This document shows, in pieces, positions 6,387 through 15,519 of a DNA stretch of 16,539 nucleotides. The DNA is from an uncultured Burkholderiales bacterium (GTDB lineage: Bacteria; Pseudomonadota; Gammaproteobacteria; Burkholderiales; Burkholderiaceae_D), in assembly GCA_937872165.1 (NCBI GenBank), contig CALMOR010000116.1:1-16539 (forward strand), in the 5' to 3' direction. Below the pieces are notes generated by a model. That model was not told the DNA's origin. It worked only from the letters and a program-made list of their open reading frames with translations, and made no database searches. Each line of letters opens with the position of its first letter. Positions within the stretch are counted from its first letter, which is position 1. The position numbers and the translations under genes were made by a program.

Positions 6387-7286
6387 ATGCGAGCCACTCC
6401 CCGAAGACCGGACCGCCGGTCACCGTTCGCAAGCCTCGCGCTGCTGCTCGCGGCCGTCGTCGGTCTGCTGCAGGGATGCTCGGGGACCGGTACCCGCGTC
6501 ATCGACGCGTTGACGCCGAAGAGCGGCTACACCGAAGCCCGCGACATCGCCTACGGCGAAGGCGAGCACCGTCGGCTCGATGTCTATCGACCGGCCTCGC
6601 TCGCGCCCGGCGCGAAGGCGCCGGTGGTGATCTTCGTCTACGGCGGCAGCTGGCGCGAAGGCAGCAAGGCCGACTACCGCTTCATCGCCGACGCGCTCAC
6701 CGCGAAGGGCATCGTCACGGTGATCGCCGACTACCGGGTCTTCCCGGAGGTCGGCTATCCCGGCTTCGTCGAGGACACCGCGGCGGCGGTCGCCTGGACC
6801 TTCCGCGAGATCGACGCCTATGGCGGCGACCCCGGGCGCGTCTTCCTCACGGGCCACAGCGCGGGCGCGTACAACGCGGCGATGGTGGCCAGCGATCCGA
6901 GCTGGCTGCGGCCGAACGGCCTCTCGCCTTCGCGGCTGCGCGGCTTCGTCGGCCTCGCGGGTCCGTACAACTTCCTGCCGATCGTCGACGCGGGCGTGAA
7001 GGAAGTGTTCCACTGGCCCGACACGCCGCCCGAGACGCAGCCGATCAACCACGTCACGCGCGACTCGATCCCGTCGCTGCTGATCGCGGCGCGGCACGAC
7101 ACCTTCGTGCACCCCGACAAGAACACCGAACGGATGGGCGCGAAGCTGAAGAGCCTCGGTGTCGACGTCACGGTCGACCTGCACGACCATGTCGACCACA
7201 TCACGCTGGTGGGAGCGATGGCCCGGCCGCTGCGCTTCCTCGCGCCGGTCGACGGCGAGTTCACGGACTTCGTCCTCTCGCACTGA
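6387..7286 (+). CDS. Lipoprotein alpha/beta hydrolase (esterase-like)
   Basis: This 299-residue protein has an N-terminal signal with a lipobox, LLQGC at 27-31, so it is probably lipidated at Cys31 and exported. The alpha/beta-hydrolase core resembles the carboxylesterase/kynurenine formamidase-like group. The oxyanion segment FVYGGSW sits at 84-90, where relatives usually have HGG. The nucleophile elbow GHSAG puts Ser at 158, AARHDTFVHP gives Asp at about 238, and DHVDHITL gives His at about 271. The substrate is unknown; small acyl esters are the family norm. The ATG at 6387 is preferred over a GTG at 6360 because it gives a normal-length n-region. No clear ribosome-binding site is seen. 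It converges on uvrA and shows no functional link to its neighbours. Confidence 0.85.
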   Translation: MRATPRRPDRRSPFASLALLLAAVVGLLQGCSGTGTRVIDALTPKSGYTEARDIAYGEGEHRRLDVYRPASLAPGAKAPVVIFVYGGSWREGSKADYRFIADALTAKGIVTVIADYRVFPEVGYPGFVEDTAAAVAWTFREIDAYGGDPGRVFLTGHSAGAYNAAMVASDPSWLRPNGLSPSRLRGFVGLAGPYNFLPIVDAGVKEVFHWPDTPPETQPINHVTRDSIPSLLIAARHDTFVHPDKNTERMGAKLKSLGVDVTVDLHDHVDHITLVGAMARPLRFLAPVDGEFTDFVLSH

Positions 7287-7376
7287 GCGGCGCGACGGGA
7301 GACCGCCGCCTCTCCCACCTCGTCTGCCAGGCGCGGGGCGGGGCCGGGTGGCGCTCCGTCGACGGCGGACACGCGG

Positions 7377-7400
7377 GTCGCCGGCCTTCGCCGGTACGAC
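7377..7400. repeat. REP-like hairpin between convergent hydrolase and uvrA genes
   Basis: GTCG-CCGGC (7377-7385), a CTTC loop (7386-7389), then GCCGG-TA-CGAC (7390-7400) fold into a nine-pair stem with a two-base bulge. GCCGG..TTCGCCGG..CGACGGG sequences of this kind are common dispersed intergenic repeats in high-GC proteobacteria. It lies between two converging genes and could weakly terminate both. Only this copy is in the window, so repetitiveness is inferred. Confidence 0.4.
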
Positions 7401-7430
7401 GGGGAAGAGAGCGGTACGCCGTCGACGAGC

Positions 7431-10379
<2,949 letters not shown>

Positions 10380-10472
10380 CGTCGATTCAGACAGGATGAC
10401 GCGCCGGACCGGAGGGCGGACCGACGACGTCGGGGATGTGGGAGGAGGCGCCGACCGCGGGGATCAGCCAGA

Positions 10473-10502
10473 CCGATCAGTTAATATAGCTGACCCGATC
10501 GG
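10473..10502. promoter_or_regulatory. AT-rich core inside nested inverted repeats, uvrA-ssb divergent region
   Basis: The 261-base gap between uvrA and ssb is GC-rich except for TTAATATAG at 10481-10489. It is framed by TCAG/CTGA (10477-10480 and 10490-10493) and further out by CCGATC/GATCGG (10473-10478 and 10497-10502). The core offers a -10-like TATATT on the minus strand for uvrA and TAATAT on the plus strand for ssb. I find no CTGT-N8-ACAG LexA box here. It is probably a shared promoter or operator; the regulator is unknown. Confidence 0.4.
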
Positions 10503-10640
10503 CCTCTAGTCGTTGCGATGTGGTGCCGCAATCATGCAGGGCAAGCGGATCCGCCCCGGCGTACTCGACCCGGCCCTCCGGGATCCGTCCGGAACGGGTC
10601 GCCCGCGCCGCATCCTTCGACGTCCTTCAGGAGTCCCGCC

Positions 10641-11117
10641 ATGTCCTCGGTCAACAAAGTCATCCTGATCGGCAACCTCGGAAAGGCCCCGGAAGTCCGC
10701 TACCTGCCGAGCGGCGATGCGGTCGCCAACCTGACGCTCGCGACGAGCGAGAACTGGACCGACAAGGCGAGCGGCGACAAGAAGGAAGCCACCGAGTGGC
10801 ATCGCGTCGCCTTCTTCGGCCGCACCGCCGAGGTCGCCGGCCAATACCTCAAGAAGGGCGCGAAGATCTATGTCGAAGGATCGCTGCGCACCCGCAAGTG
10901 GCAGGACAAGGACGGCCAGGAGCGCTATACCACCGAGGTCCGTGGCGATGTCATGCGCATGCTCGATCGCCGCGGCGAGGGCTCCGGATCGATGGAGCAG
11001 GACGCGCCGGCCGCCGAGTCGCGAGTGAACGAACCGAGGCGCCCTGCCGCATCCAAGCCTGCACAGGCGCGCGCGACCTCGGGCTTCGAAGACATGGATG
11101 ACGACATTCCATTCTGA
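10641..11117 (+). CDS. ssb: Ssb, single-stranded DNA-binding protein
   Basis: Ssb is a tetrameric protein that coats single-stranded DNA in replication, recombination and repair. The OB fold covers about residues 1-110: MSSVNKVILIGNLGKAPEVR, then WHRVAFFGRTAEVAGQYLKKG and VEGSLRTRKW. A disordered Ser/Ala/Pro/Arg-rich linker follows. The acidic tip DMDDDIPF at the very end is the standard docking site for SSB partner proteins. It has 158 residues, normal for the family. AGGAG at 10629-10633 lies seven bases before the ATG. It is divergent from uvrA, a common proteobacterial pairing. A sensor kinase gene follows 63 bases later with no obvious promoter or terminator between them. Confidence 0.97.
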   Translation: MSSVNKVILIGNLGKAPEVRYLPSGDAVANLTLATSENWTDKASGDKKEATEWHRVAFFGRTAEVAGQYLKKGAKIYVEGSLRTRKWQDKDGQERYTTEVRGDVMRMLDRRGEGSGSMEQDAPAAESRVNEPRRPAASKPAQARATSGFEDMDDDIPF

Positions 11118-11180
11118 AGCTCCGCCTGCCGTCGCATCCGGCCCGGCCGCGGCTCGCGGCGTCGTGGTCGGCGGCCGTCG

Positions 11181-12611
11181 ATGAGTCCCGCTGCGCTAAC
11201 GCGTAAGCGAGGCCTCGGAGCCTGGGGAGCACCGGTCGTGCTCTTCACCGCCTATGCGTTCGCGATGGTGCTTCTCGTCGGCAGCGCCTATGTCGATTAC
11301 CGCAACGCGCGCGACCTGGAGGAAACCGGCGCCAGCGTGTCCCGTACGATCCAGGCGATGGACAAGCTGCGCCAGGTGGGCAACACCATCTTCATCGCGG
11401 AAGGATCGCAACGCGGTTATCTGCTGACCGGCAATCCGGCCTACCTGGAGCCGTACCGCGACATGCAGCAGCGGATGCCGGTGCGACTCGCCGAAGTGGC
11501 CGCGATCGTATCCGACACGCCCGTGCAGCACGCATCGGTCGACGGCCTGCGTTCACTCGCGACGCTCAAGTTCGACGAGATGGACAAGACGCTCGATGCC
11601 TATCGGCGCGACGGGGCGGCGGGAGCGGTCGCCATCGTCGCGCAGGCCGACAGCAGGAACACGATGGCGCACGTCCGCGAGACCATCCGCGTGATGCTCG
11701 GCGAGGAGTCGCGTCTGCTGGCCGAACGTCGGGTCAGCGCGGCGTCGGCTTACTCGGGCAGCATCCTGCGCGCGTCGATCGCGAGCGCGCTGGTCGCCCT
11801 CGCCCTCACCGCGTTCTATCTGCTGATGCGTCGCTATCTGCGTCAACGGGACGCGGCGCTGGCCGTCGTCGAGGCCAGCAACGCCGAGCTCGAGAAGCGC
11901 GTCGCCGAACGCACGGCCGACCTCTCGCATCTGTCGCGACACCTTCTCAACGTTCGCGAACACGAGAAGAAAGTCATCGCACGCGACCTCCACGACGAGT
12001 TCGGCAGCTATCTGACCGCGATCAACATGGACGTCTCCCGCGCCCGGGACAAGATCGCCGACACGAATCCCGAACAGGCGGCCAAGCTAGAACGCACGCT
12101 CGGGCTGCTGGGCAGCGCCATCGAGATGAAGCGTCAGCTCATCAGCGATCTGCGGCCGAGCATCCTCGACAACCTCGGACTCGGCGCCGCGCTCGAGCAG
12201 TACATCGACGAATGGTCGCGGCGCACCGGCATCGAGGCCACGTTCGACCACGAGGGCGACCTCGACAGCGGGGACGAGGGCTGCCCGATCGCGATCTTCC
12301 GCGTCTTCCAGGAATCGCTGACGAACATCGCCAGGCATTCGTCGGCCACGCGCGTCGCCGCGCATGCCTACCGCACCGGCGACACGATCGAATTCGAGAT
12401 CGCCGACAACGGCATCGGACTGACCGAAGCGGATCGCGGGAAGCCGGGCGCGCACGGGCTCCTCGGTATCCGCGAGCGTGTGCTCGCCTATCGCGGAGAG
12501 GTGACGTTCGTCGAGACGCACGGCGGCGGAAACACGGTGCGCGCCGTCATGCCCTGCAGTCCGCTACCCGCTACCGCACCGGCCAGTGTCTATGCAGCGA
12601 CCTTCGCCTGA
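11181..12611 (+). CDS. CHASE3-type membrane sensor histidine kinase (NarL partner family)
   Basis: This is a 476-residue sensor kinase. Transmembrane helix 1 is at about 17-36 and helix 2 at about 195-216. Between them is a periplasmic helical domain with GSQRGYLLTGNPAYLEPY (about 75-92), the hallmark of CHASE3. A coiled coil (about 222-262) leads to a HisKA_3 dimerisation domain with ARDLHDEFG, phospho-acceptor His271. The HATPase_c domain has FQESLTNIARHS (N box), DNGIGL (409-414) and GLLGIRER (426-433). HisKA_3 kinases pair with NarL/FixJ regulators, and one is encoded 246 bases downstream. The ligand is unknown. The start is uncertain, since no ribosome-binding site precedes the ATG. It may be co-transcribed with ssb. 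Confidence 0.9.
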   Translation: MSPAALTRKRGLGAWGAPVVLFTAYAFAMVLLVGSAYVDYRNARDLEETGASVSRTIQAMDKLRQVGNTIFIAEGSQRGYLLTGNPAYLEPYRDMQQRMPVRLAEVAAIVSDTPVQHASVDGLRSLATLKFDEMDKTLDAYRRDGAAGAVAIVAQADSRNTMAHVRETIRVMLGEESRLLAERRVSAASAYSGSILRASIASALVALALTAFYLLMRRYLRQRDAALAVVEASNAELEKRVAERTADLSHLSRHLLNVREHEKKVIARDLHDEFGSYLTAINMDVSRARDKIADTNPEQAAKLERTLGLLGSAIEMKRQLISDLRPSILDNLGLGAALEQYIDEWSRRTGIEATFDHEGDLDSGDEGCPIAIFRVFQESLTNIARHSSATRVAAHAYRTGDTIEFEIADNGIGLTEADRGKPGAHGLLGIRERVLAYRGEVTFVETHGGGNTVRAVMPCSPLPATAPASVYAATFA

Positions 12612-12782
12612 ACGGCTCGTCGGGGCAGGGTAGACGACCGGGCGAACACGGGAGGCGAAGGGATCGCGGCCGAAGATCGTCGGATCGGCGGCGCCTCCAG
12701 AATCGGGTACGACGGTACGGCTCCGCGGCAGTTCTCCGTTCGTCGTCGTTCCTTCAATTCTGCGGGAGCCCCCTTCGCATTT

Positions 12783-12808
12783 GGAGCCGGTTTCGCGCCG
12801 GTTCTTTT
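12783..12808 (+). terminator. Probable terminator after the sensor kinase
   Basis: GAGCCGG (12784-12790) pairs with CCGGTTC (12798-12804), including one G-U pair, around TTTCGCG. A T4 run follows. The tract is short, so termination may be partial. It sits just before the response-regulator promoter and suggests that the two genes are separate transcripts. Confidence 0.45.
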
Positions 12809-12819
12809 CCGGATGGGGC

Positions 12820-12825
12820 TACAAT
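12820..12825 (+). promoter_or_regulatory. -10 element of the response regulator promoter
   Basis: TACAAT at 12820-12825, in the context GGCTACAATCGC, is a good sigma-70 -10. Transcription would begin near 12832. No strong -35 is found at the right distance, which suggests activation by a regulator, perhaps its own product. Because this start lies downstream of the ATG at 12813, it supports translation from the TTG at 12858. Confidence 0.5.
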
Positions 12826-12857
12826 CGCGCACGCAATCGGCTCAAGGGAATGTCCAG

Positions 12858-13493
12858 TTGATCAAAAAAATCATGTTGGTGGACGATCATCAGATCGTGC
12901 GGGCGGGCCTCAAGCAGATCTTCGCGGAATGCACCGACATCGTCGTCGATGCCGAAGCGGCCAACGGTACCGAGGCCCTGGAACTCCTGCGTGCTCGACC
13001 GGTCGACGGTGTCCTGCTCGATCTCTCGATGCCGGACCGTAGCGGCATCGACGTTCTGCGTCGGATGCGCGGCGAGCGCACTGACCTGCCGATCCTGATC
13101 CTTTCGATGCATGCCGAAGAACAATATGCGATGAACGTATTGAAGGCCGGCGCGAACGGATACATCGCGAAAAGCAGCCCGCCGTCGGAGATCCTCAAGG
13201 CGGTCCGCATGGTGCTGACCGGGAAGAAATACGTCAGTCCCGCGCTGGCCCAGCAACTGGCGACGGCATTCACGAGCGACGTCCACGGCGCACCGCACGA
13301 GAAACTCTCCACCCGAGAATTCGAAGTCTTCTGCAAGCTGGCCGCGGGACACAGCGTCTCGGACATCGCCGACGAACTGTTCCTTTCGGTCAAGACGGTC
13401 AGCACGCACCGCGCACGCATTCTCGAGAAGATGAATCTGCGCACCAATGCCGACTTGACCTACTACGCGATCAAGAACGAATTGATCCAGTGA
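12858..13493 (+). CDS. NarL/FixJ-family response regulator
   Basis: This 211-residue two-domain transcription factor has a receiver domain at about 1-120: LVDDH with Asp9/Asp10, phospho-acceptor Asp55 in LLDLSMPD, Ser83 and Lys105. The LuxR-type helix-turn-helix at about 148-205 begins LSTREFEVFCKLAAG and contains SVSDIADELFLSVKTVSTHRARI (split here: the recognition helix is VKTVSTHRARILEKM). I chose the TTG at 12858 because AAGGGA lies eight bases upstream, MIKKIMLVDDH matches the usual receiver start, and the ATG at 12813 precedes the predicted transcript. It is the obvious partner of the HisKA_3 kinase just upstream. Target genes are unknown; the stress-type operon that follows is a natural candidate. 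Confidence 0.93.
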   Translation: MIKKIMLVDDHQIVRAGLKQIFAECTDIVVDAEAANGTEALELLRARPVDGVLLDLSMPDRSGIDVLRRMRGERTDLPILILSMHAEEQYAMNVLKAGANGYIAKSSPPSEILKAVRMVLTGKKYVSPALAQQLATAFTSDVHGAPHEKLSTREFEVFCKLAAGHSVSDIADELFLSVKTVSTHRARILEKMNLRTNADLTYYAIKNELIQ

Positions 13494-13752
13494 TTCGCCG
13501 GGCTATCGAGCCCCGCATCGCGACCGCGCCTCTTCGCGCGTGGCCCTTCCCGGGGTCGCCTCGCAAACCTTCGGCTAGATAAGACAAACGCGGACAGCCC
13601 AAGTAGCGGGGAGCCGATACGGCCCGTTCGGAGCGATCACTAGCCTGTCCGTGGTGCCGAAACAGGCGTAGTGCGTGGGCACCGAAGCCGCCGGGATGAG
13701 ATCAATGGTCGGGGGTGGGTCGCCTTAACCATTGAAAGCGGTCTCGTCTCGT
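13494..13752 (+). promoter_or_regulatory. Upstream region of the receiver/DUF1328/CsbD operon, with overlapping stems
   Basis: This 259-base gap holds no convincing gene. A small hairpin GGGCT-ATCG-AGCCC lies just after the regulator stop. Farther on, GCCTGT (13643-13648) pairs with ACAGGC (13662-13667), while GGTGCC (13653-13658), inside that loop, pairs with GGCACC (13678-13683). The two stems interleave like an H-type pseudoknot. No clear sigma-70 promoter is seen; TAGATA near 13577 is a weak -10 candidate. Regulator-dependent transcription is likely, given the lone operon behind it. Confidence 0.35.
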
Positions 13753-14160
13753 ATGAATACGCCTTTGCGGGTTTTCGTCATCGAAGATTCTCCGATTCTT
13801 CTCGAACGCATTGCGGAAGCGATCGCAGATCAACCTTCGTTGCTCCTCGTCGGTACGGCGGACTGCGAAAAGGAAGCGCTATTCAAGATTCGAACGTTGA
13901 AGCCCGAAGCGCTGGTCGTCGACATCAAGCTGCGGGAAGGCAACGGACTCAACGTGCTGGCGCAATTGAAGTGGGGCGAGGGAGAGGAAGCGAAGCCGAA
14001 GATCGTGGTGTTCACCAATTACCCCCGACAGGAATACCTGAGGAATTCAAAGCAGCTGGGTGCGGATTATTTTCTCGACAAGTCGACCCAGTTTTCGGAT
14101 CTACCCAAAGTGCTGATCGGGCTGAACGACGAAGAGGCGTCCAGTTCGTTGCGCACCTGA
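13753..14160 (+). CDS. Stand-alone receiver-domain (CheY-like) response regulator
   Basis: This 135-residue protein consists of one receiver domain. It has the acidic pair Glu11/Asp12 (VIEDS), phospho-acceptor Asp57 (VVDIKLREGNG), switch Thr88 (VVFTNY) and Lys110 (FLDKS). All catalytic positions are present and there is no output domain. It could act as a phosphate sink, a relay intermediate or a protein-protein switch. I chose the ATG at 13753, giving MNTPLRVFVIEDS; a TTG 21 bases upstream is less likely. The ribosome-binding site is poor. It is the first gene of a tight unit, 16 bases before the DUF1328 gene. Codon use is less GC-biased than in ssb or uvrA. Phosphorylation by the nearby CHASE3 kinase is an inference. 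Confidence 0.88.
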   Translation: MNTPLRVFVIEDSPILLERIAEAIADQPSLLLVGTADCEKEALFKIRTLKPEALVVDIKLREGNGLNVLAQLKWGEGEEAKPKIVVFTNYPRQEYLRNSKQLGADYFLDKSTQFSDLPKVLIGLNDEEASSSLRT

Positions 14161-14176
14161 ATAACGAGGAGTTCAA

Positions 14177-14338
14177 ATGCTGCACTATGCCGTCGTCTTC
14201 TTTGTCATCGCGCTGATAGCCGCTCTGTTCGGATTCGGTGGTATCGCGGCAGGCGCAGCGGAAATCGCAAAGATTCTGTTCTTCATCTTCGTCGTTCTGT
14301 TCGTCATTTCGCTGCTGGTCGGCCTGGTCCGACGATAG
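14177..14338 (+). CDS. DUF1328 (YtjA-like) small membrane protein
   Basis: This 53-residue protein has two hydrophobic helices. It starts MLHYAVVFFVIALIAALFGF, continues with the small-residue turn GGIAAGAAEIAK, then ILFFIFVVLFVISLLVGLV and a final Arg-Arg. The pattern, especially the central GIAAGAAEIAK motif and the length, is characteristic of DUF1328/UPF0391, the YtjA family. The molecular function is unknown; in many proteobacteria such genes sit with stress-induced genes. GAGGAG at 14166-14171 lies five bases before the ATG, a strong ribosome-binding site. It belongs to the operon headed by the receiver protein. Confidence 0.92.
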   Translation: MLHYAVVFFVIALIAALFGFGGIAAGAAEIAKILFFIFVVLFVISLLVGLVRR

Positions 14339-14381
14339 AAGTGAAATTGGCGGCCCGGGAATGCGACCGAGGAGGGAAGGC

Positions 14382-14741
14382 ATGGCGAAGCGCGGGAAGA
14401 TAAAGTTCATCCGGAGCCGTCTCTCGCTGGCCGTCCTGCTGGGCGTGATCGGGGTCGTCGGAAACATGCGGCCCGTGAACTCCGAGGCGGCTTCGCAGCC
14501 GCTGGCGCCGTACTTGCCGACTCCGATGGAAGGGCTGACGACGAGTTCGAGCGACTCGCGACTGAATCCGCTGCAATCGCCGGACTCTGGCGGTTTCGGC
14601 GATGCACCGACCGCCGAGGATGCGAGCGAGGCCTTGTCCGCCGACGGCGTCGACGATGATGGCGAGGTGGTTCCCGCCATCTATGCATGGGATCCGGACG
14701 TCCGATTCGTCTATCACCGGCACGTGAGCAAGTGGATGTAA
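14382..14741 (+). CDS. Unrecognised small exported or membrane-anchored protein
   Basis: This 119-residue protein matches no family I recognise. The N-terminus is basic (MAKRGKIKFIRSR), followed by one hydrophobic segment (LSLAVLLGVIGVVG, about 14-28). That gives a signal peptide or anchor with no clear cleavage motif. The rest is Ser/Pro/Gly-rich and acidic (about 40-95), probably disordered, and ends in an aromatic tail, VPAIYAWDPDVRFVYHRHVSKWM. The real start is well marked: AGGAGGG (14370-14376) lies five bases before the ATG. An in-frame ATG at 14361 is less favoured. It lies 43 bases after DUF1328 and 46 before the CsbD-like gene, so it is probably part of the same stress operon. Envelope location is an inference. 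Confidence 0.75.
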   Translation: MAKRGKIKFIRSRLSLAVLLGVIGVVGNMRPVNSEAASQPLAPYLPTPMEGLTTSSSDSRLNPLQSPDSGGFGDAPTAEDASEALSADGVDDDGEVVPAIYAWDPDVRFVYHRHVSKWM

Positions 14742-14787
14742 TGGACCGTCTTTCTTTTCATTGGGCACAGACTTCGCGAGGACTGAG

Positions 14788-15030
14788 ATGAATTGGGATA
14801 TCACGATCGGCCACGGCAGACAAATGGTCGGGCGGGTCATGCGGGCGTTCGGTCGTCGCTACGATCGTCGGCAAGCCGTGCTGGACGGGGAGCAGATGGA
14901 ATATGCGGGACGGCTCCAAGCGCGTTATGGCGTCCTGAAGCATCAGGTCCAATGGAGTTCCGATCCCTCGCATCTGCGGCGTCAGCCGATCGCGATCGAC
15001 GTGCCGCGCGGCCGCTACGAGGAGCGGTAA
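14788..15030 (+). CDS. Divergent CsbD-like stress protein
   Basis: This 80-residue protein starts MNWDITIGHGRQMVGRVMRAFG and then has LDGEQMEYAGRLQARYGVLK. CsbD proteins have the same frame: MNWD-x(3)G, a Q-x2-G-(K/R)-V helix, then a GKR/Q-x(3)-GKLQE-RYG helix. This one keeps the order but is more basic and has a C-terminal extension (about 55-80) not typical of CsbD. CsbD family members are small soluble proteins induced by general stress, with no known biochemical activity. GAGGA lies five bases before the ATG. It is the last gene before a strong terminator. The family call is from pattern recognition and is moderately secure. Confidence 0.65.
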   Translation: MNWDITIGHGRQMVGRVMRAFGRRYDRRQAVLDGEQMEYAGRLQARYGVLKHQVQWSSDPSHLRRQPIAIDVPRGRYEER

Positions 15031-15063
15031 GCTCCGATCGACGCGCCGACCGCAGGACAAGAG

Positions 15064-15090
15064 AGCTCCGGAATTACGGAGCTTTTTTTT
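15064..15090 (+). terminator. Strong intrinsic terminator ending the CsbD-like operon
   Basis: A perfect 7-bp stem, AGCTCCG (15064-15070) with CGGAGCT (15077-15083), and a six-base loop GAATTA are followed by eight T (15083-15090). It lies 33 bases after the CsbD-like stop codon and should end the operon that starts at 13753. Confidence 0.9.
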
Positions 15091-15107
15091 CGCCTTGCGC
15101 AAGCCTC

Positions 15108-15113
15108 TATACT
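15108..15113 (+). promoter_or_regulatory. -10-like element before the FmdB-type gene
   Basis: TATACT at 15108-15113 is a good -10 match, 40 bases before the ATG. The T-run of the preceding terminator occupies the -35 position at a 17-base spacing, which is a weak -35. It probably drives the fmdB-like and DUF502 genes. Confidence 0.4.
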
Positions 15114-15152
15114 TCACCGCTTTATTGCAGGCGCATCGCCTCGCTCATCCAC

Positions 15153-15512
15153 ATGCCCATCTATTCGTATCGCTGTGAAGCCTGCGGGCATCAGCAGGAC
15201 GTCCTGCAGAAGATGTCGGATCCGCTGCTCGTGAACTGCCCGGCCTGCGGGGCCCCGAGCCTGAAGAAGCAGGTGACCGCCGCGGGTTTCCAGCTGAAGG
15301 GTTCCGGGTGGTACGTCACCGACTTCCGCGACCAGGCGAAGACGCCGGCGAAGTCCGACGACGCGGCCAAGAAGCCCGAGTCGACCGGAGATGCGCAGCC
15401 GGCGTCCGACGCTCCCTCGTCGTCGCCGACGACCGCGACCCCGGCCGCGCCGAGCACCGAAGCCGCGGCTCCGAAGGCCCCGCCGCCGGCGCCGGCCGGC
15501 GGGTCCGCCTGA
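15153..15512 (+). CDS. FmdB-family zinc-ribbon protein
   Basis: This 119-residue protein starts MPIYSYRCEACGHQQD and has two CxxC pairs, Cys8/Cys11 and Cys29/Cys32, which form a zinc ribbon typical of the FmdB/CxxC_CXXC_SSSS putative regulatory family. The block KKQVTAAGFQLKGSGWYVTDF (in parts, about 38-58) is also typical. From about 60 the tail is rich in Lys, Pro, Ala and Ser and is probably disordered. The role is unknown; regulatory DNA or RNA binding was proposed from the original FmdB, but this is unproven. I chose the ATG at 15153 because it begins exactly at the conserved N-terminus. The TGA is followed seven bases later by the DUF502 ATG, so the two are co-transcribed. Confidence 0.9.
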   Translation: MPIYSYRCEACGHQQDVLQKMSDPLLVNCPACGAPSLKKQVTAAGFQLKGSGWYVTDFRDQAKTPAKSDDAAKKPESTGDAQPASDAPSSSPTTATPAAPSTEAAAPKAPPPAPAGGSA

Positions 15513-15519
15513 GGGCACG

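Noticed and set aside
7356..7365. The 10-base palindrome CCGTCGACGG near the uvrA 3' end
   Set aside because: Short palindromes of this composition are expected by chance in DNA this GC-rich, and it has no partner or U-tract.
10473..10502. Reading this palindrome as an SOS (LexA) box
   Set aside because: The inner arms are CAG...CTG, the reverse order of CTG...CAG, and there is no CTGT-N8-ACAG in the spacer.
13678..13691. A sigma-54 promoter before the receiver operon
   Set aside because: GG-N10-GC spacing is present, but the TTGC half reads CCGC and no activator of the NtrC type is nearby.
14741..14790. A 16-codon reading frame (MDRLSFHWAQTSRGLR) before the CsbD-like gene
   Set aside because: It has no ribosome-binding site of its own, and its start overlaps the preceding stop codon. 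Length and composition do not distinguish it from chance.
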